Assembly (NCBI RefSeq): GCF_000372725.1
Contig: NW_005201732.1
Location: forward strand, 142,743-206,742
Length of the DNA stretch: 64,000 nucleotides
Source of the DNA: Emiliania huxleyi CCMP1516
Lineage: Eukaryota; Haptophyta; Isochrysidales; Noelaerhabdaceae
Reading direction: 5' to 3'
Shown: piece after piece, positions 1 through 9,200 of the stretch
Layout of the letters: every line of letters starts with the position of its first letter
Position numbering within the stretch: the first letter of the stretch is position 1
Program-made: the position numbers and the translations under genes
Notes under the pieces: model-generated
Told to the model about the DNA's origin: nothing
Seen by the model: the letters and a program-made list of their open reading frames with translations, nothing else
The model's database searches: none

Positions 1-1
1 C

Positions 2-922
2 GGCGGCGGCGGCGGCGGCGGCGGCGGCGCGGGCATGGGCGGGAGGCCGCCTCCCCCCCCTCCCCCGAATGGCGTGCCGCTGCAGCCGGCGCCAACCTCG
101 TACGCGCCTCCGCCGACGGCGGTGAAGGCGGCGGCGAGCACGGATCTGGGCGGCTGGGGAGATGACGATCTCGGCAACGCCTTCTCCAGTCCCGCGCCGG
201 CGAGCAAGCCGCCGCCGAAGCCCGCTTGCGGCGGCGTGGCGGCGGGCGGCGCGGCGGGCGGCGCCAAGCCGGCGGGAGGCAGCGGCGACTTTGTCGCGTC
301 GAAGCCGAAGCCGGCAGCCGCGGACCCGTTTGCGTCGCTCAGCCTCGGGGGGCCCAAGGCGGCGGCGGCGGCGACGTCGAGCGGCGGGATCGGAGCCCTG
401 AAGGCGCCCGCTCCGGCGCCGATGGGCGGCGGGATGGGCGGGATGGGCGGCAGCATGGGAGGGATGGGCGGGATGGGCGGGAGTGGCGGCGTGGGGAGGA
501 GCGGAGCGGGCGGGATGGGAGGGATGGGAGGGATGGGAGGGATGGGCGGGCAAATGGGAGGAGCGAGGCCGATGGGCGCGACGAGCGGGCCAATGGGCGG
601 CGGGCCCATGGGCGGCCCCATGAGCGGGTCGATGGGGCAGATGGGGTGCGGCTGCGGGCGATCGGTTGCCGCGCGTTGTGAACAGCGTCTCTTCACACGT
701 ACAGCTGTGAACAGGTGCGGCCCGATGGGCGGCGGCCCGATGGGGGCAGCCGCGCCGAGCGGCGGCAACATGATGAACTTCGGGTCTGCCGCCGCCAAGC
801 CGCCAAACGCCTTCGATTCGCTCGACCCGCTGGCTATGATGGCCGCTGGCAAACCAAAGAAGGCTGGCGGTGCGATAGCGGCGAAGAAGTCGAATGACGA
901 CTGGGGCGACAACCCGTGGTAG
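2..922 (+). CDS. Gly/Met-rich adaptor-like protein, 3' part
   Basis: The reading frame is open from the window edge, so the true start lies upstream; the first ATG is at 35. The protein is low-complexity: a Pro-rich stretch, then GGWGDDDLGNAF, then DPFASLSLGG, then a long Gly/Met array, then NAFDSLDPLA and a terminus reading DDWGDNPW. DPF- and DPW-like short motifs embedded in disordered tails are typical of endocytic adaptors that bind the AP-2 appendage (epsin or AP180-like proteins), and SCYL-type pseudokinases also end in acidic Trp-rich tails. No folded domain is visible here, so the family is not established. An in-frame 69-nt interval at 646-714 interrupts the Gly/Met array and is probably an intron; removing it gives an uninterrupted GQMGCGPMGGG-type repeat. 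Confidence 0.5.
   Translation, partial: GGGGGGGGGAGMGGRPPPPPPPNGVPLQPAPTSYAPPPTAVKAAASTDLGGWGDDDLGNAFSSPAPASKPPPKPACGGVAAGGAAGGAKPAGGSGDFVASKPKPAAADPFASLSLGGPKAAAAATSSGGIGALKAPAPAPMGGGMGGMGGSMGGMGGMGGSGGVGRSGAGGMGGMGGMGGMGGQMGGARPMGATSGPMGGGPMGGPMSGSMGQMGCGCGRSVAARCEQRLFTRTAVNRCGPMGGGPMGAAAPSGGNMMNFGSAAAKPPNAFDSLDPLAMMAAGKPKKAGGAIAAKKSNDDWGDNPW
646..714 (+). other. 69-nt introner-like intron
   Basis: GT at 646 and AG at 713-714 bound an interval whose translation is unlike the Gly/Met repeat around it. The 8-mer GGTGCGGC occurs at 645-652 and again at 714-721, exactly 69 nt apart. The 3' end reads AGCTGTGAACAG, the same 12 nt that end the repeated intron unit in the ABC gene near 29.1 kb. 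Length is a multiple of three, so the frame is kept with or without splicing. Confidence 0.6.
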
Positions 923-1363
923 CTGCGAGGGACTTGTGAGTTGGTCTATGCCCCAGATCGAGATCTCTCTCTTGCAAGTGTTGCGAATGCGGCGTTGCAC
1001 GGCTGTATCTCATTGGCGTGTGGGTGGGGGCCCGTGAGCCGTATGTGCACTGCGGGTGTCTCGCTCACGAACACCTTCTGAGCCACACCACGCCGCATGA
1101 ACACGCCAAACAAAATTGTGCCCTATTTTATGTAGCCTATGTGCGTCTCGTGTCTCTCGTCTACAGACACCGAAGTTTGCAAAAGAAATCGTGATGCAGT
1201 GCCGGGTCGGGTGCGCGTGCGGCGGAGAGTGTGGGAGAGCGAGAGGCCGCCCGAAGTGCTCAGCGTGCTCAGTGGAGAGCGTCGGCTCCACGACCGAGAC
1301 ACAGACCACGACCCACGTGGCGGCGGCGGCGTGCGCGTGTTTTGCGCGTGCTGAGATTCATCC
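923..1363. other. intergenic, nothing recognised
   Basis: This is the tail-to-tail gap between the Gly/Met-rich gene (plus) and the dioxygenase (minus). I see no gene, only G/T-rich low-complexity sequence around 1010-1060 and 1200-1350. Confidence 0.5.
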
Positions 1364-2905
1364 TCACAGCTCATCGCGACTCCGGGCCGCAGCATGGTCG
1401 TACGTCGCGGTGGCGGAGGCGTCCGTCTCACTATCCCACGCGCCCCGCCCCGCGAGCAGGTTCTCGACCGTGACGCGGAGGTGCTCCTCCATCGTCGTCG
1501 CGCTGTACAGGGCGGGCGACTCGGGCGTGACGAACTCCTCCATCGGCGCGATGCGTGTGTGCGCCGCCAGCGCGCAGAAGCGGATGATCGAGTAGCGCTC
1601 GCCGCCTCCCGCGCCGTCGAGCGGCACGCGGTGCGGCGTCGCGCGCAACACGCCATTCGTCATCCTCTCGAGAACGTCGCCTGCGGACGTGTCGCGGACG
1701 CGTCGCGGACGTGTGAGTGCGCGCTGCCGCCGCTCCGCTCGAGCGCAGCGCTCGCCGAGGATGACCACAAGCGCGTCGGGCCGCACCGGCGCCACCGCCC
1801 ACCGTCCAGACACGTCGCGCAGCTCGAGCCCTTCTGCGCTCTGGTGCATGAGTGTCAGCGCCTCGTAGTCGGTGTGGGCCTACTCACTCACTAGCTATTG
1901 AATCAATCATCACTCACTAGTTAATCTCACCTCGGAGTCGGTTGTGGGCCCCGATCCCGACGTGCGGGCCGCCGCCGCCGACACCGTCGCCGCCGCCGCT
2001 GGCACCATCGCCGCCGCCGCCGACACCATCGCCGCCGCCGCTGGCACCATCGCCGCCGCCGCCGACACCATCGCCGCCGCCGCTGGCACCATCGCCGCCG
2101 CCGCCGACACCATCGCCGCCGCCGCTGGCACCATCGCCGCCGCCGCCGACACCATCGCCGCCGCCGACGCCGCTGATGTTGCGGGCGGCCGCCTCGGATG
2201 CGGGCGGGTACCGCATCAGCCGCACCGTGCCGAGCTCGCCGTCGGCAAGGTGGCGCGTGAAGGCGTCCGGCGGAAGGCCGAGCACCTGCGAGAAGGTTCC
2301 GAGAAGGCTCGGGGAAGGCTCCGCACGCGCGCCTCCTGTCGAGTGGCGCCGAGACCTCGCCAATCGCCTCGAGCAGCGCCGCCGCGAGCGTCTGCTGCCG
2401 GTCGTACAGGTCGCCCACCACATCCTCGAACCGCGGTGAGAGCAGCTCGGGGCCTGGGTACTTTCCGCTGCCGCCGCCCTCGTCGCCGCCGCCGCTGCCT
2501 CCAGCCGAGGCCGGCGAGCCGGCGCACTGGGCCGCGACAAAGGCGTTTGGCTCGCGTGAGTAGTCCCACGCCCGGAGGGATGGCAGCTTGCCAAGCTCGT
2601 GTACGTTGCCCAGCACGCCGGCGTCGGGGCCGGTGTAACCGCCGTGCGGCCGTGAGTGGCGTCGCTTGACGGCCGGTGGGAGCGCGTGTGCCCGCCTGCT
2701 AAAGTTGTACATGCTCGCGATGTACGACTCGTTGAAGAGCTCGCCGACTCCAGCGCAGGCCGCGGGTCACGATCGCATCTCGGAGGTCATCGAGCGCCGC
2801 GGTGCGAGGCGCGAGATCGTCCCTCAGTAGCGAGCCGCAATCGACGGTCGGCCAGGTGGAGGAGCTGGCGTCGACCGTGGAGGCGAGAAGGGTCAATGGA
2901 AGCAT
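1364..2905 (-). CDS. isopenicillin-N-synthase-like 2OG-Fe(II) dioxygenase
   Basis: Fe(II)- and 2-oxoglutarate-dependent oxygenase of the IPNS/ACC-oxidase fold; substrate unknown. Proposed exons on the minus strand: 2905-2356, 2285-1951, 1880-1756 and 1680-1364. Splicing rebuilds the diagnostic stretch VGIGAHTDYEALTL (HxD iron ligands), ALVVILGDVLERMTNG, the distal iron His in ATPHRV and the RYSI motif whose Arg binds 2OG. The N-terminal part reads DLRDAIVTRG then AGVGELFNESY, but these lie in two frames near 2755, so one base appears missing or extra; this may be an assembly error or a real lesion. A Gly/Asp-rich repeat of about 65 residues sits in frame just before the HxD motif. The C terminus ends SRDEL, resembling an ER-retrieval signal, possibly by chance. 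The three introns are GT-AG (2286-2355), GC-AG (1881-1950) and GC-AG (1681-1755). Confidence 0.8.
1881..1950 (-). other. 70-nt GC-AG introner-like intron
   Basis: On the minus strand it begins GCCCACAACCGACTCCGAGG and ends GTGAGTAG. The following exon begins GCCCACACCGACTACGAGG, so the first 19-20 nt of the intron are a diverged copy of the downstream exon. The perfect 8-mer GGCCCACA flanks both ends (plus-strand 1944-1951 and 1874-1881, 70 nt apart). Excising it restores the catalytic HTD motif in frame, which makes the splice boundaries convincing. Confidence 0.8.
1968..2167. repeat. 21-bp coding minisatellite (42-bp higher order)
   Basis: About nine 21-bp units alternate between two versions differing by two bases (one encoding GGGDGAS, the other GGGDGVG on the minus strand). 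Copies are virtually identical. The array stays in frame with the dioxygenase and would add a flexible Gly/Asp loop directly upstream of the iron-binding motif. Confidence 0.85.
2286..2355 (-). other. 70-nt GT-AG intron with flanking near-repeat
   Basis: It joins AIGE to VLGLPPDAF in phase 0. The intron starts AGGT-CTCGGC and the next exon starts AGGTGCTCGGC, an imperfect duplication exactly one intron length apart. Its 3' half (CGAGCCTTCTCGGAACCTTC then TCGCAG) resembles the 3' half of the 78-nt intron at 14937-15014 in the OPR gene. Confidence 0.7.
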
Positions 2906-2965
2906 GGTGGCTGGGGGTGCGGCCAGCTGGGCGCGGCGGGCGGCGGTCAGCGACTGGGGGCGCGT

Positions 2966-3356
2966 TTTTTTTCCGGGGTACATGTCGGTCCGAATGGATT
3001 TCGACCCTCGAACAACGGGATGTTGGGCCCAGGCGTGTACGTCAGCCAGGACATCAACAAGGCGCGCCCATATGGCGATGGCACCATCCTCACGGTGAGT
3101 GTCAACACCGGCGTCGTCAAGATGATCACCAGGCCGCAAGATCGAGACGGCACGTGGCAGTTGGCGGTATGTACCATATAGCGCGTGGGTGAAGCCGGGT
3201 GTTCAGCCGAGCGGCGAGGAGCACTGTGTGCGCGACTCGCGGCGAATCAAGGTGCTCAAGGTAGGTGATAAAAAGCGGCTGATGGACGCCCTCCTGCCCC
3301 CCCGGCAATCGATCAGACGTGGACGGATTGGGCACAAAAACGCGGAGGACAAATGA
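2966..3356 (+). pseudogene. Gig2-like (PARP-fold) fragment
   Basis: The frame reads GPNGFRPSNNGMLGPGVYVS then KARPYGDGTILTV, and after about 110 nt YSAWVKPGVQPSGEEHCV and DSRRIKVL. This order matches the C-terminal part of the GCRV-induced-gene-2 (Gig2) family, a PARP-like fold in which MLGPGVYVS and the AW...PSG.EE.CV..P.RIKV block are conserved. The N-terminal segment carrying the NAD-binding His motif is not seen, and the two conserved blocks are in different frames (shift near 3175), so it is probably a broken copy. It lies head to head with the dioxygenase, about 60 bp from that gene's start codon. Confidence 0.55.
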
Positions 3357-4540
3357 TACGGCTCATCAGCACACGCACATGCACATGCACATGCACAAGT
3401 GTCAAGTTCATGATCTTTGTTGGTGACCTTTTGCTCGGGTCAAAACGTATCGAGGCCATGGATTTCTGCATACTTTTATTTACATGTACATGTAGATCCG
3501 CTTTCGTGATCTTTGTTGGTGACCTTATGCAGTCAGCCAGTCAGTCATGCAGTCAGTCTTACCGTCACCTCGTAGCACCGAGGACGGGCCCACACGCACA
3601 CAGGTGACCTTTGCTCGGGTGTCAAAACGTATCGAGGCTTTAATACGTTGCGTTCACGACTGTCCGTGCGTGTGATCTGGGCCCGGAGATGTGCTTTGTG
3701 TGAACGAAAAACTTGATGTCAAAAAGGATACGCCGGCGGCGCGACCGCATTCCCCGCATCCGGTCCGATGCACGAACTGATGACTAAATTGAGACTCTCT
3801 GTGTCTTATCTCGACTTGCACTCTCAACTCGCTGAGGGCAGTCGACACAACTCCCGGTGCGCCATGGCCTCCGTTGCAGTGGCGGTGCGGGCTGCAGGGG
3901 GCGGCCCTCAACGTGTGGCCAGAGTGATCGCAGCTCCCTCTAGGGAGGAGACTGGAGAGGAGTGCGCTGAGGGCTGTAGATCCTGTGGCCTTGGGCCCTG
4001 CGGCGGCCTCTCTCTCGAGGTCTCGAGATTACAAAGCGGCCAAGGCCAATTTGACAATGTTCGACTTTTAGCCCCCCGCTACCCGGTTGCACTCGTGCGA
4101 CGTAGCGTAGGGGCACAACTACGTTTACGAAAACATAAGTAGTCCCGCGAGGTGTGAATTGGCCGCCCCAGTAGCCCCCTATTCCAATTGCTTGATTTTG
4201 CGGCGCGTCCCCGAGCGTCCAAACTTGTTTGGGCGCGAACCGTATCTCGCAACGAATCTCGCCGGCCTCACCGGCCCTCTTTGCTTTGACCGACGCTACC
4301 GTCCGCTCGACTGGCCGATGAAGAGCGACCCGTACGACGCGCACTTGTCGTCCTCCCTCCTCGCCACATGACGGCCGCCCTCCGACACCGACAGTCGCGC
4401 TCCGCACGCCTTCGAGGTCAGCTGCGGCCGAGCGACGATCGGCTCGCTCCGATCGCTGGGCGCGGTCACTCTCCGGCCCATCACCCGCCTGCCGATCACC
4501 TGTCCGCCTCGCCGCGCGCGGGCCGCTCGCCTGCTCGCCA
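3357..4540. other. gene-poor repeat region
   Basis: No gene recognised. A sequence beginning GATCTTTGTTGGTGACCTT is present at about 3413 and 3508, and GGTGACCTTTTGCTCGGGTC continuing into AAAACGTATCGAGGC occurs at about 3422 and, with small changes, at 3603. These are local direct repeats, perhaps remnants of an interspersed family. CA- and CAGT-rich microsatellite stretches (3370-3395, 3530-3560) lie between them. Confidence 0.6.
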
Positions 4541-4544
4541 CCGC

Positions 4545-4890
4545 CGCCGCGCGTCCCCGCGCCGCCACGCTTCCCTGTGCACCTGACCGCGCTCGAGCTG
4601 CGCACAGACGGCGCGCTCTGGCAGACAGAGCAGCGGCCGCCCAGGCGGTCGCTGCTCCGCCCCGTCCGAATCCGTCCGCCCGCGCGTGCCGCTGCCGCCG
4701 CCGCCGCCGCCGCCACCGCCGCCGCGTTTCCCCGCGCCGCCACGCGTCCTCGCACCTGACCGCGCTCGAGCTGCGCAGGCAGACGGCGCGCTCTGGCAGA
4801 CAGAGCAGCGGCCGCCCAGGCAGTCGCTGCTCCGCCCCGTCCGAATCCGTCCGCCCGCGCGTGCTGCTGCCGCCGCCGCCACCGCTCCAC
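4545..4890. repeat. tandem duplication, about 173-bp unit
   Basis: Two consecutive copies start with ACCTGACCGCGCTCGAGCTG at 4581 and 4754 (173 bp apart) and run through GGCAGACAGAGCAGCGGCCG; a partial third lies just before. Between them are GCC-triplet stretches of different length. The repeat makes long open frames on both strands; none resembles a known protein. Confidence 0.75.
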
Positions 4891-5935
4891 CCGGTGCCCG
4901 TGTGCCGTGAGAGTTGCTTTGTGCATGTGTATGGGTGTGGACACTTATATGTCACACTTGAGCCTCTACCTATGATAGTAGACCGGTACTCGGGTTTGGA
5001 TGGTAGCGGGGGGCCCCGCCGGAGGCTGGTTACTGATCTTTTCCCAAAGTTCAGGCCATCTTCCGGAAGAGTGCCGATGAGGAAGGAGGGAGGGAAAGGG
5101 TCTGGGGAAAGGGCGTAACAAGGGCGCCGTAAAGGAGGGGCCCAAGGGCGAGAGAGGGAAAAGAAAACAAACCTAGTGATAAGGCAGCCCAAGCTTGAGA
5201 TGGGCGGTCTTCATCTCTTCATTTGCCGGGGCCCATTCCTCTTGACGCGCCCGCGCGCCCCCGGCACTGCGCGCCCCCGGCACTGCATCGCGCTACATGG
5301 GCTCGCGGCAGAAGCGACGCTTCGAGGTCGAGCCCCCCTGTTCACGCGCGCGCGAGACGTGCAGACAGGGTGTTGTGTGTGTGAGCGTCGGGCCTTACTT
5401 ATTGGATCCCGGCGCTCGGGGTCGTCTGGCAACGGCGGACCGGGAGCTCGAGACGCAGCTCTCGGGGCCAGCCAACCCAGGAGTCGATTTTAGGACCAAT
5501 CACAACTACATTAGCATGAACAACGGGGACTCGGCGAGTGCCCACTCGGACGCGATGGACAAACATGTGCGGGGCGGATCATTAACGTCACGAGCCGGCA
5601 CCGACGATCATGGCACCGACGATCATGGCACCGAGGGTACGGACCGTAAATCGAAATGTGGTACTCGAGTATAAGCGGGCAGCGAGGCCCTGAAAAGTTT
5701 GCCGCTGGCTAGGTCCTAGCAACCTACCCTTTAGGAGGGCAGGGAGATGGCCGAGAGCTGGTCTCGGGGCGCTTACCCCCTTACCAGTACCTGATATCGC
5801 GCAACAGAGTCACACGCCTCTGCTCACACCCACGGCGGACATCACATGCTGCTCGAGCAGATAGCGGAGTTCCGCTTTCGACGCCCTGCTAGAGCCACCG
5901 CCGGGCGCGTGTCCTGCTTTGTTTCTCGTGTGTAC
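4891..5935. other. intergenic, no gene recognised
   Basis: Mixed-composition DNA with no coding signal I trust. It contains one copy (5575-5640) of a short interspersed repeat that recurs at 11258-11310. Confidence 0.4.
5575..5640 (+). repeat. short interspersed repeat, copy A
   Basis: CGGATCATTAACGTCACGAG followed by CCGGCACCGACGATCATGG and a partly repeated ATGGCACCGACGATC. The copy at 11258-11310 reads the same with a 7-nt spacer and a few substitutions. Each sits outside genes. Confidence 0.6.
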
Positions 5936-6185
5936 CTGTGTTAGTGCCAGTGCACGCCAGTCCCGTGCCTAGTGTGAAAGGAAGAAAGAAAACAGACAAG
6001 CAGGTAGGGCTGGGAGGACGTGCGGGCGCGTGAATTTCTGTGTATCTTTTGGCGGCTTCTACAAGGCTTTCCACACCCAATTTTTTCTGTGTCAGTGCCA
6101 GTGCGCGCCAGTGCCTATGAAAGGAATACTTGGGGCCGGGGTTGTGTTTTTGTGTGAAAGGAAGAAAGAAAACAGACAGGCCGAG
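5936..6185 (+). repeat. interspersed family, two copies
   Basis: Two successive units each contain GTGCCAGTGCRCGCCAGT (about 5943 and 6094), then GTGTGAAAGGAAGAAAGAAA and ACAGACA with a G-rich end (about 5975 and 6155). Further copies or relatives lie at about 35395-35475 and 38660-38740, and a related AAAGAAAGAAAGAAAACCGAC tail at 59905. An A/G-rich tail after a conserved GC-rich head suggests a SINE-like or MITE family. Confidence 0.55.
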
Positions 6186-6266
6186 GTAGGACTAGACCGG
6201 CACCGAATTTCTTTTTCTGGCGGCGTGCGAGAGAGGGGCAGGCCCCCGGGGGCCATCACCGCGAGG

Positions 6267-9200
6267 ATGTGTGTCCGCAGCAGCATGCCTCCTCAGTTTG
6301 AGGCCTCCGAAGGGCGCAAGCGGCGCCCCGCGCGTGGCGAAGACGGCGCTTCGAACGACGGTCACGAGCAGGCGGCCTCGTCCGCCGGCACGAAACAGGA
6401 CAAGTCGTGCTGCGGCAAGGCAACACACCATTATTATGCTGCAGCCCTTCACACAGCCCTCCACACCGCATTCCCGTGTTGCCGGCACTTAGCGCATCCC
6501 CCCTCATTCGCAGGTTCGCATTCGTGTCATCGGCAACCTCGAGATTGACGAGATCGACGCCGACTCCGAGGACGAGCTCCCGCCCCTTGAAGAGGCGGTC
6601 TCGGCCGAGAGCATCCAAGACTTTGACGAGGCCATCGACGAGGCGGATGCGCGCGAGGCGGCAGTTACGAAGGCAGCCGCGAAGGAGGCGGTGGAGACGG
6701 CGGTGGCGGCGGAGGCACGTGCGGCGGAGGCAAGCGCTGCGGGGGCGGCGCTGGCCGCGGCCGAGAAGCAGAGGGCTGAGGAGGAACGCGCGGCACGCGA
6801 GGCCCAGGCGACACAGGTGGCCGAGGCCGAGAAGTGGGCCGCGTTTGAAGCGGCGCAGGCGGCCGAGGAGGGTCGGCGCCGGGCGGTCGATGCGGCGGCG
6901 GCGGCGGCGGCTGAGGTGGAGAAGGGGGCCGAGGCGAAGCGTGCCGAGCGCAAGGCGGCGAAGGAGCGGGCACGTGAGGAGCGTGAGGCGGAGGCGGCGG
7001 CCGTCGCCCGCATGAACCGCGAAGCTGATCACAAGGCGAGACTCCCCGCGCCCACTTACTGCATGCCCTGCTCCCCCTCCGCCCTCGCCACCCCCCACCA
7101 CCGTCACCGCCTCCCCCCTCTCCACCTCCGACGCCGCCCCCACCCTCGCCTCCTCCTCCCTCGCCGCCTCCGCCAGCGCCTCCTCCGCCGTCGCCACCCC
7201 CACCCGCTCCGCCTCCCCCGTCGCCGCCGCCACCCCTCCCTCCGCCGCCCACACCACAGCCCACACCCCCGCCACCGTCGCCGCCCCCCAACCCCCCCCC
7301 TTATTCATCAGCCCCTTCCTCTTTTAGGCGTCCGAGGCGCAGAAGCAGGCGAAGAAGGAGGAGAAGAAGAAGGCGCGGCAGGAGGCGAGCAAGGCCCGGG
7401 ACGACGAGAAGTACGCGCGGGCGGCAGCCGCGGCGTCGGCGGCGGCAGAAGGGGAGGGAAGGGAGGAGGGCGAGGGGGAGGATGCGGACGAGGCAGCTCG
7501 CGAGGCGGAGGCGCTGCTCGAGGCCACGCGCGAGGGCAAGGCGCTCAAGGAGGCACCGTGGGCGGCAGTCGAGAAAGGAGACGCTGGCCGCCTCGAGGCG
7601 TGGATCGCCGACGGCGGCAACGCGGACCAGCGGTGGACCTGCGCGGGACGGACCCACAACATCACTCTGCTGATGCTTGCCTCCAAGTACGGCCACCTCG
7701 ACCTCGTTCGCCTGCTGCTTCGGAGCGGCGCCTCGGCTGCGGCCCGGGCCAGCAGTGGCGTGACGGCGCTGTCGATAGCAGCGAGCAACGGCTCATCCGA
7801 GATCGTGAGCCTGCTTCTGGCCGCGACGCCGCCCCCTCTCCGCATGGACATCGAGTCGGCGCTCAAGGACGCCGTGTCCGGTTCTGGCCGCGACCTTTCT
7901 GATCCCGTGGTGATCGCCTTTATGAAGGCGGGCATCGTGAGTATCGATTTTGTCTGGCGGATTCTTGGACGGGCGGACGGCAAGGCGGCGATGGCGGTCG
8001 ATTTGTGGCTCAAGCGCGGCGTCGACGTGAACATGTGGATGACGCCCTATGCCGGGGAGGGCCGCAAGCCCTGGCGCAGCTCATACACGCTGCTCATGCT
8101 GGCGTGTATCCGCGGCACACCCGAGGTTGTGAAGCTCTTGCTCGAGCGCGGCGCCGCGGCTAGCCTGCAGGACAGCGAATACTCGAGCCCGCTCGCGCTG
8201 GCTGTGACGCACTGCGAGGAGCGGGAGGACGCGGAAGTAGTGCACTTGGTTCTGGCTGCGGACCCCAGCCACGACGACATCTTTGATGCCGGCTGGCAGG
8301 CGACACGGGCAGGAGCAAGCCCGTCCGGAGTCGAGGCGCTGATCGAGGGCGGCTTGAACGTGAACGCTGTCTTGACTACATCGCAGTGCGGTCGCGACAG
8401 CGACGGGATGAGCTCCACGCTTCTCATCATGGCCGCGAGCCGCAACGCAGCCATCGCGAGCTTCCTGCTGCGGCACGGCGCCTCGGTCGCAGTACGAAAC
8501 CGCAGTGGTGAGACAGCCTTGATGACGGCCGTCATGTACGACCAACCCGACATCGTTCGCCTCTTCATCCTCGCTGGGGCGGCGAGCGGCGAGGACGGTG
8601 CCGCCTCGCTGCGTGAGGCCGAGTGGCGTGGCCTGACCGAGGTAGCAGAGCTATTGTCTCAGGCAGTGCGCGAGAACGACCTCTTGTTCCAGGCCGCGTA
8701 CACCGGCGACTGCGCGACGGTGCTCAAGCTCCTCGGCGGCAGCGGCATGGCAGTGGACGCGCCCCGCGCCAACGGAATGTCGCTGCTGATGGTCGCGGCC
8801 AGCACGGGCCACGCTCGCCTGGTCGCGGTGTTGCTGCGGCGCGGTGCTATCGTCGACCTCCAAGACCACAACGGGTGCACCGCTCTGATGCTGGCCGCCA
8901 GCAGCCAAGACTGCGCCGGCATCGTCGGCCAGCTGCTTGCCGCCGGCGCAACCTTTGCGCTGCGCAACGCGGAAGGCATGACGGCGCCGCAGCTGGCGAA
9001 GCAGGCAGGCCACACTCGTGTCGTGGGCGTCTTCAAGTCGCACATCGCACGCGCTCTCGCCACACCCGAGGCCGCTCCGGCAAGCGCGGAGGCTGAGGCC
9101 ACCGCAATCGCCGAGGAGAGCCGTGTGTCGGCAGAGGAGCAGGCGTGGTCCGAGGGCCAGGCGGCGGCCGCTGCTGCATCGACGGCGGCGGCGGAAGCGG

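Noticed and set aside
1360-1380. C-terminal SRDEL of the dioxygenase as an ER-retention signal
   Set aside because: No signal peptide of convincing quality at the start; likely coincidence, so only mentioned.
3940-5192. Long overlapping minus-strand frames over the 173-bp tandem repeat
   Set aside because: Open only because of the repeat's composition; no recognisable domain.
6256-7308. 350-codon minus-strand frame overlapping ankyrin exons 1 and 2
   Set aside because: Crosses two introns supported by the plus-strand protein and has low-complexity content.
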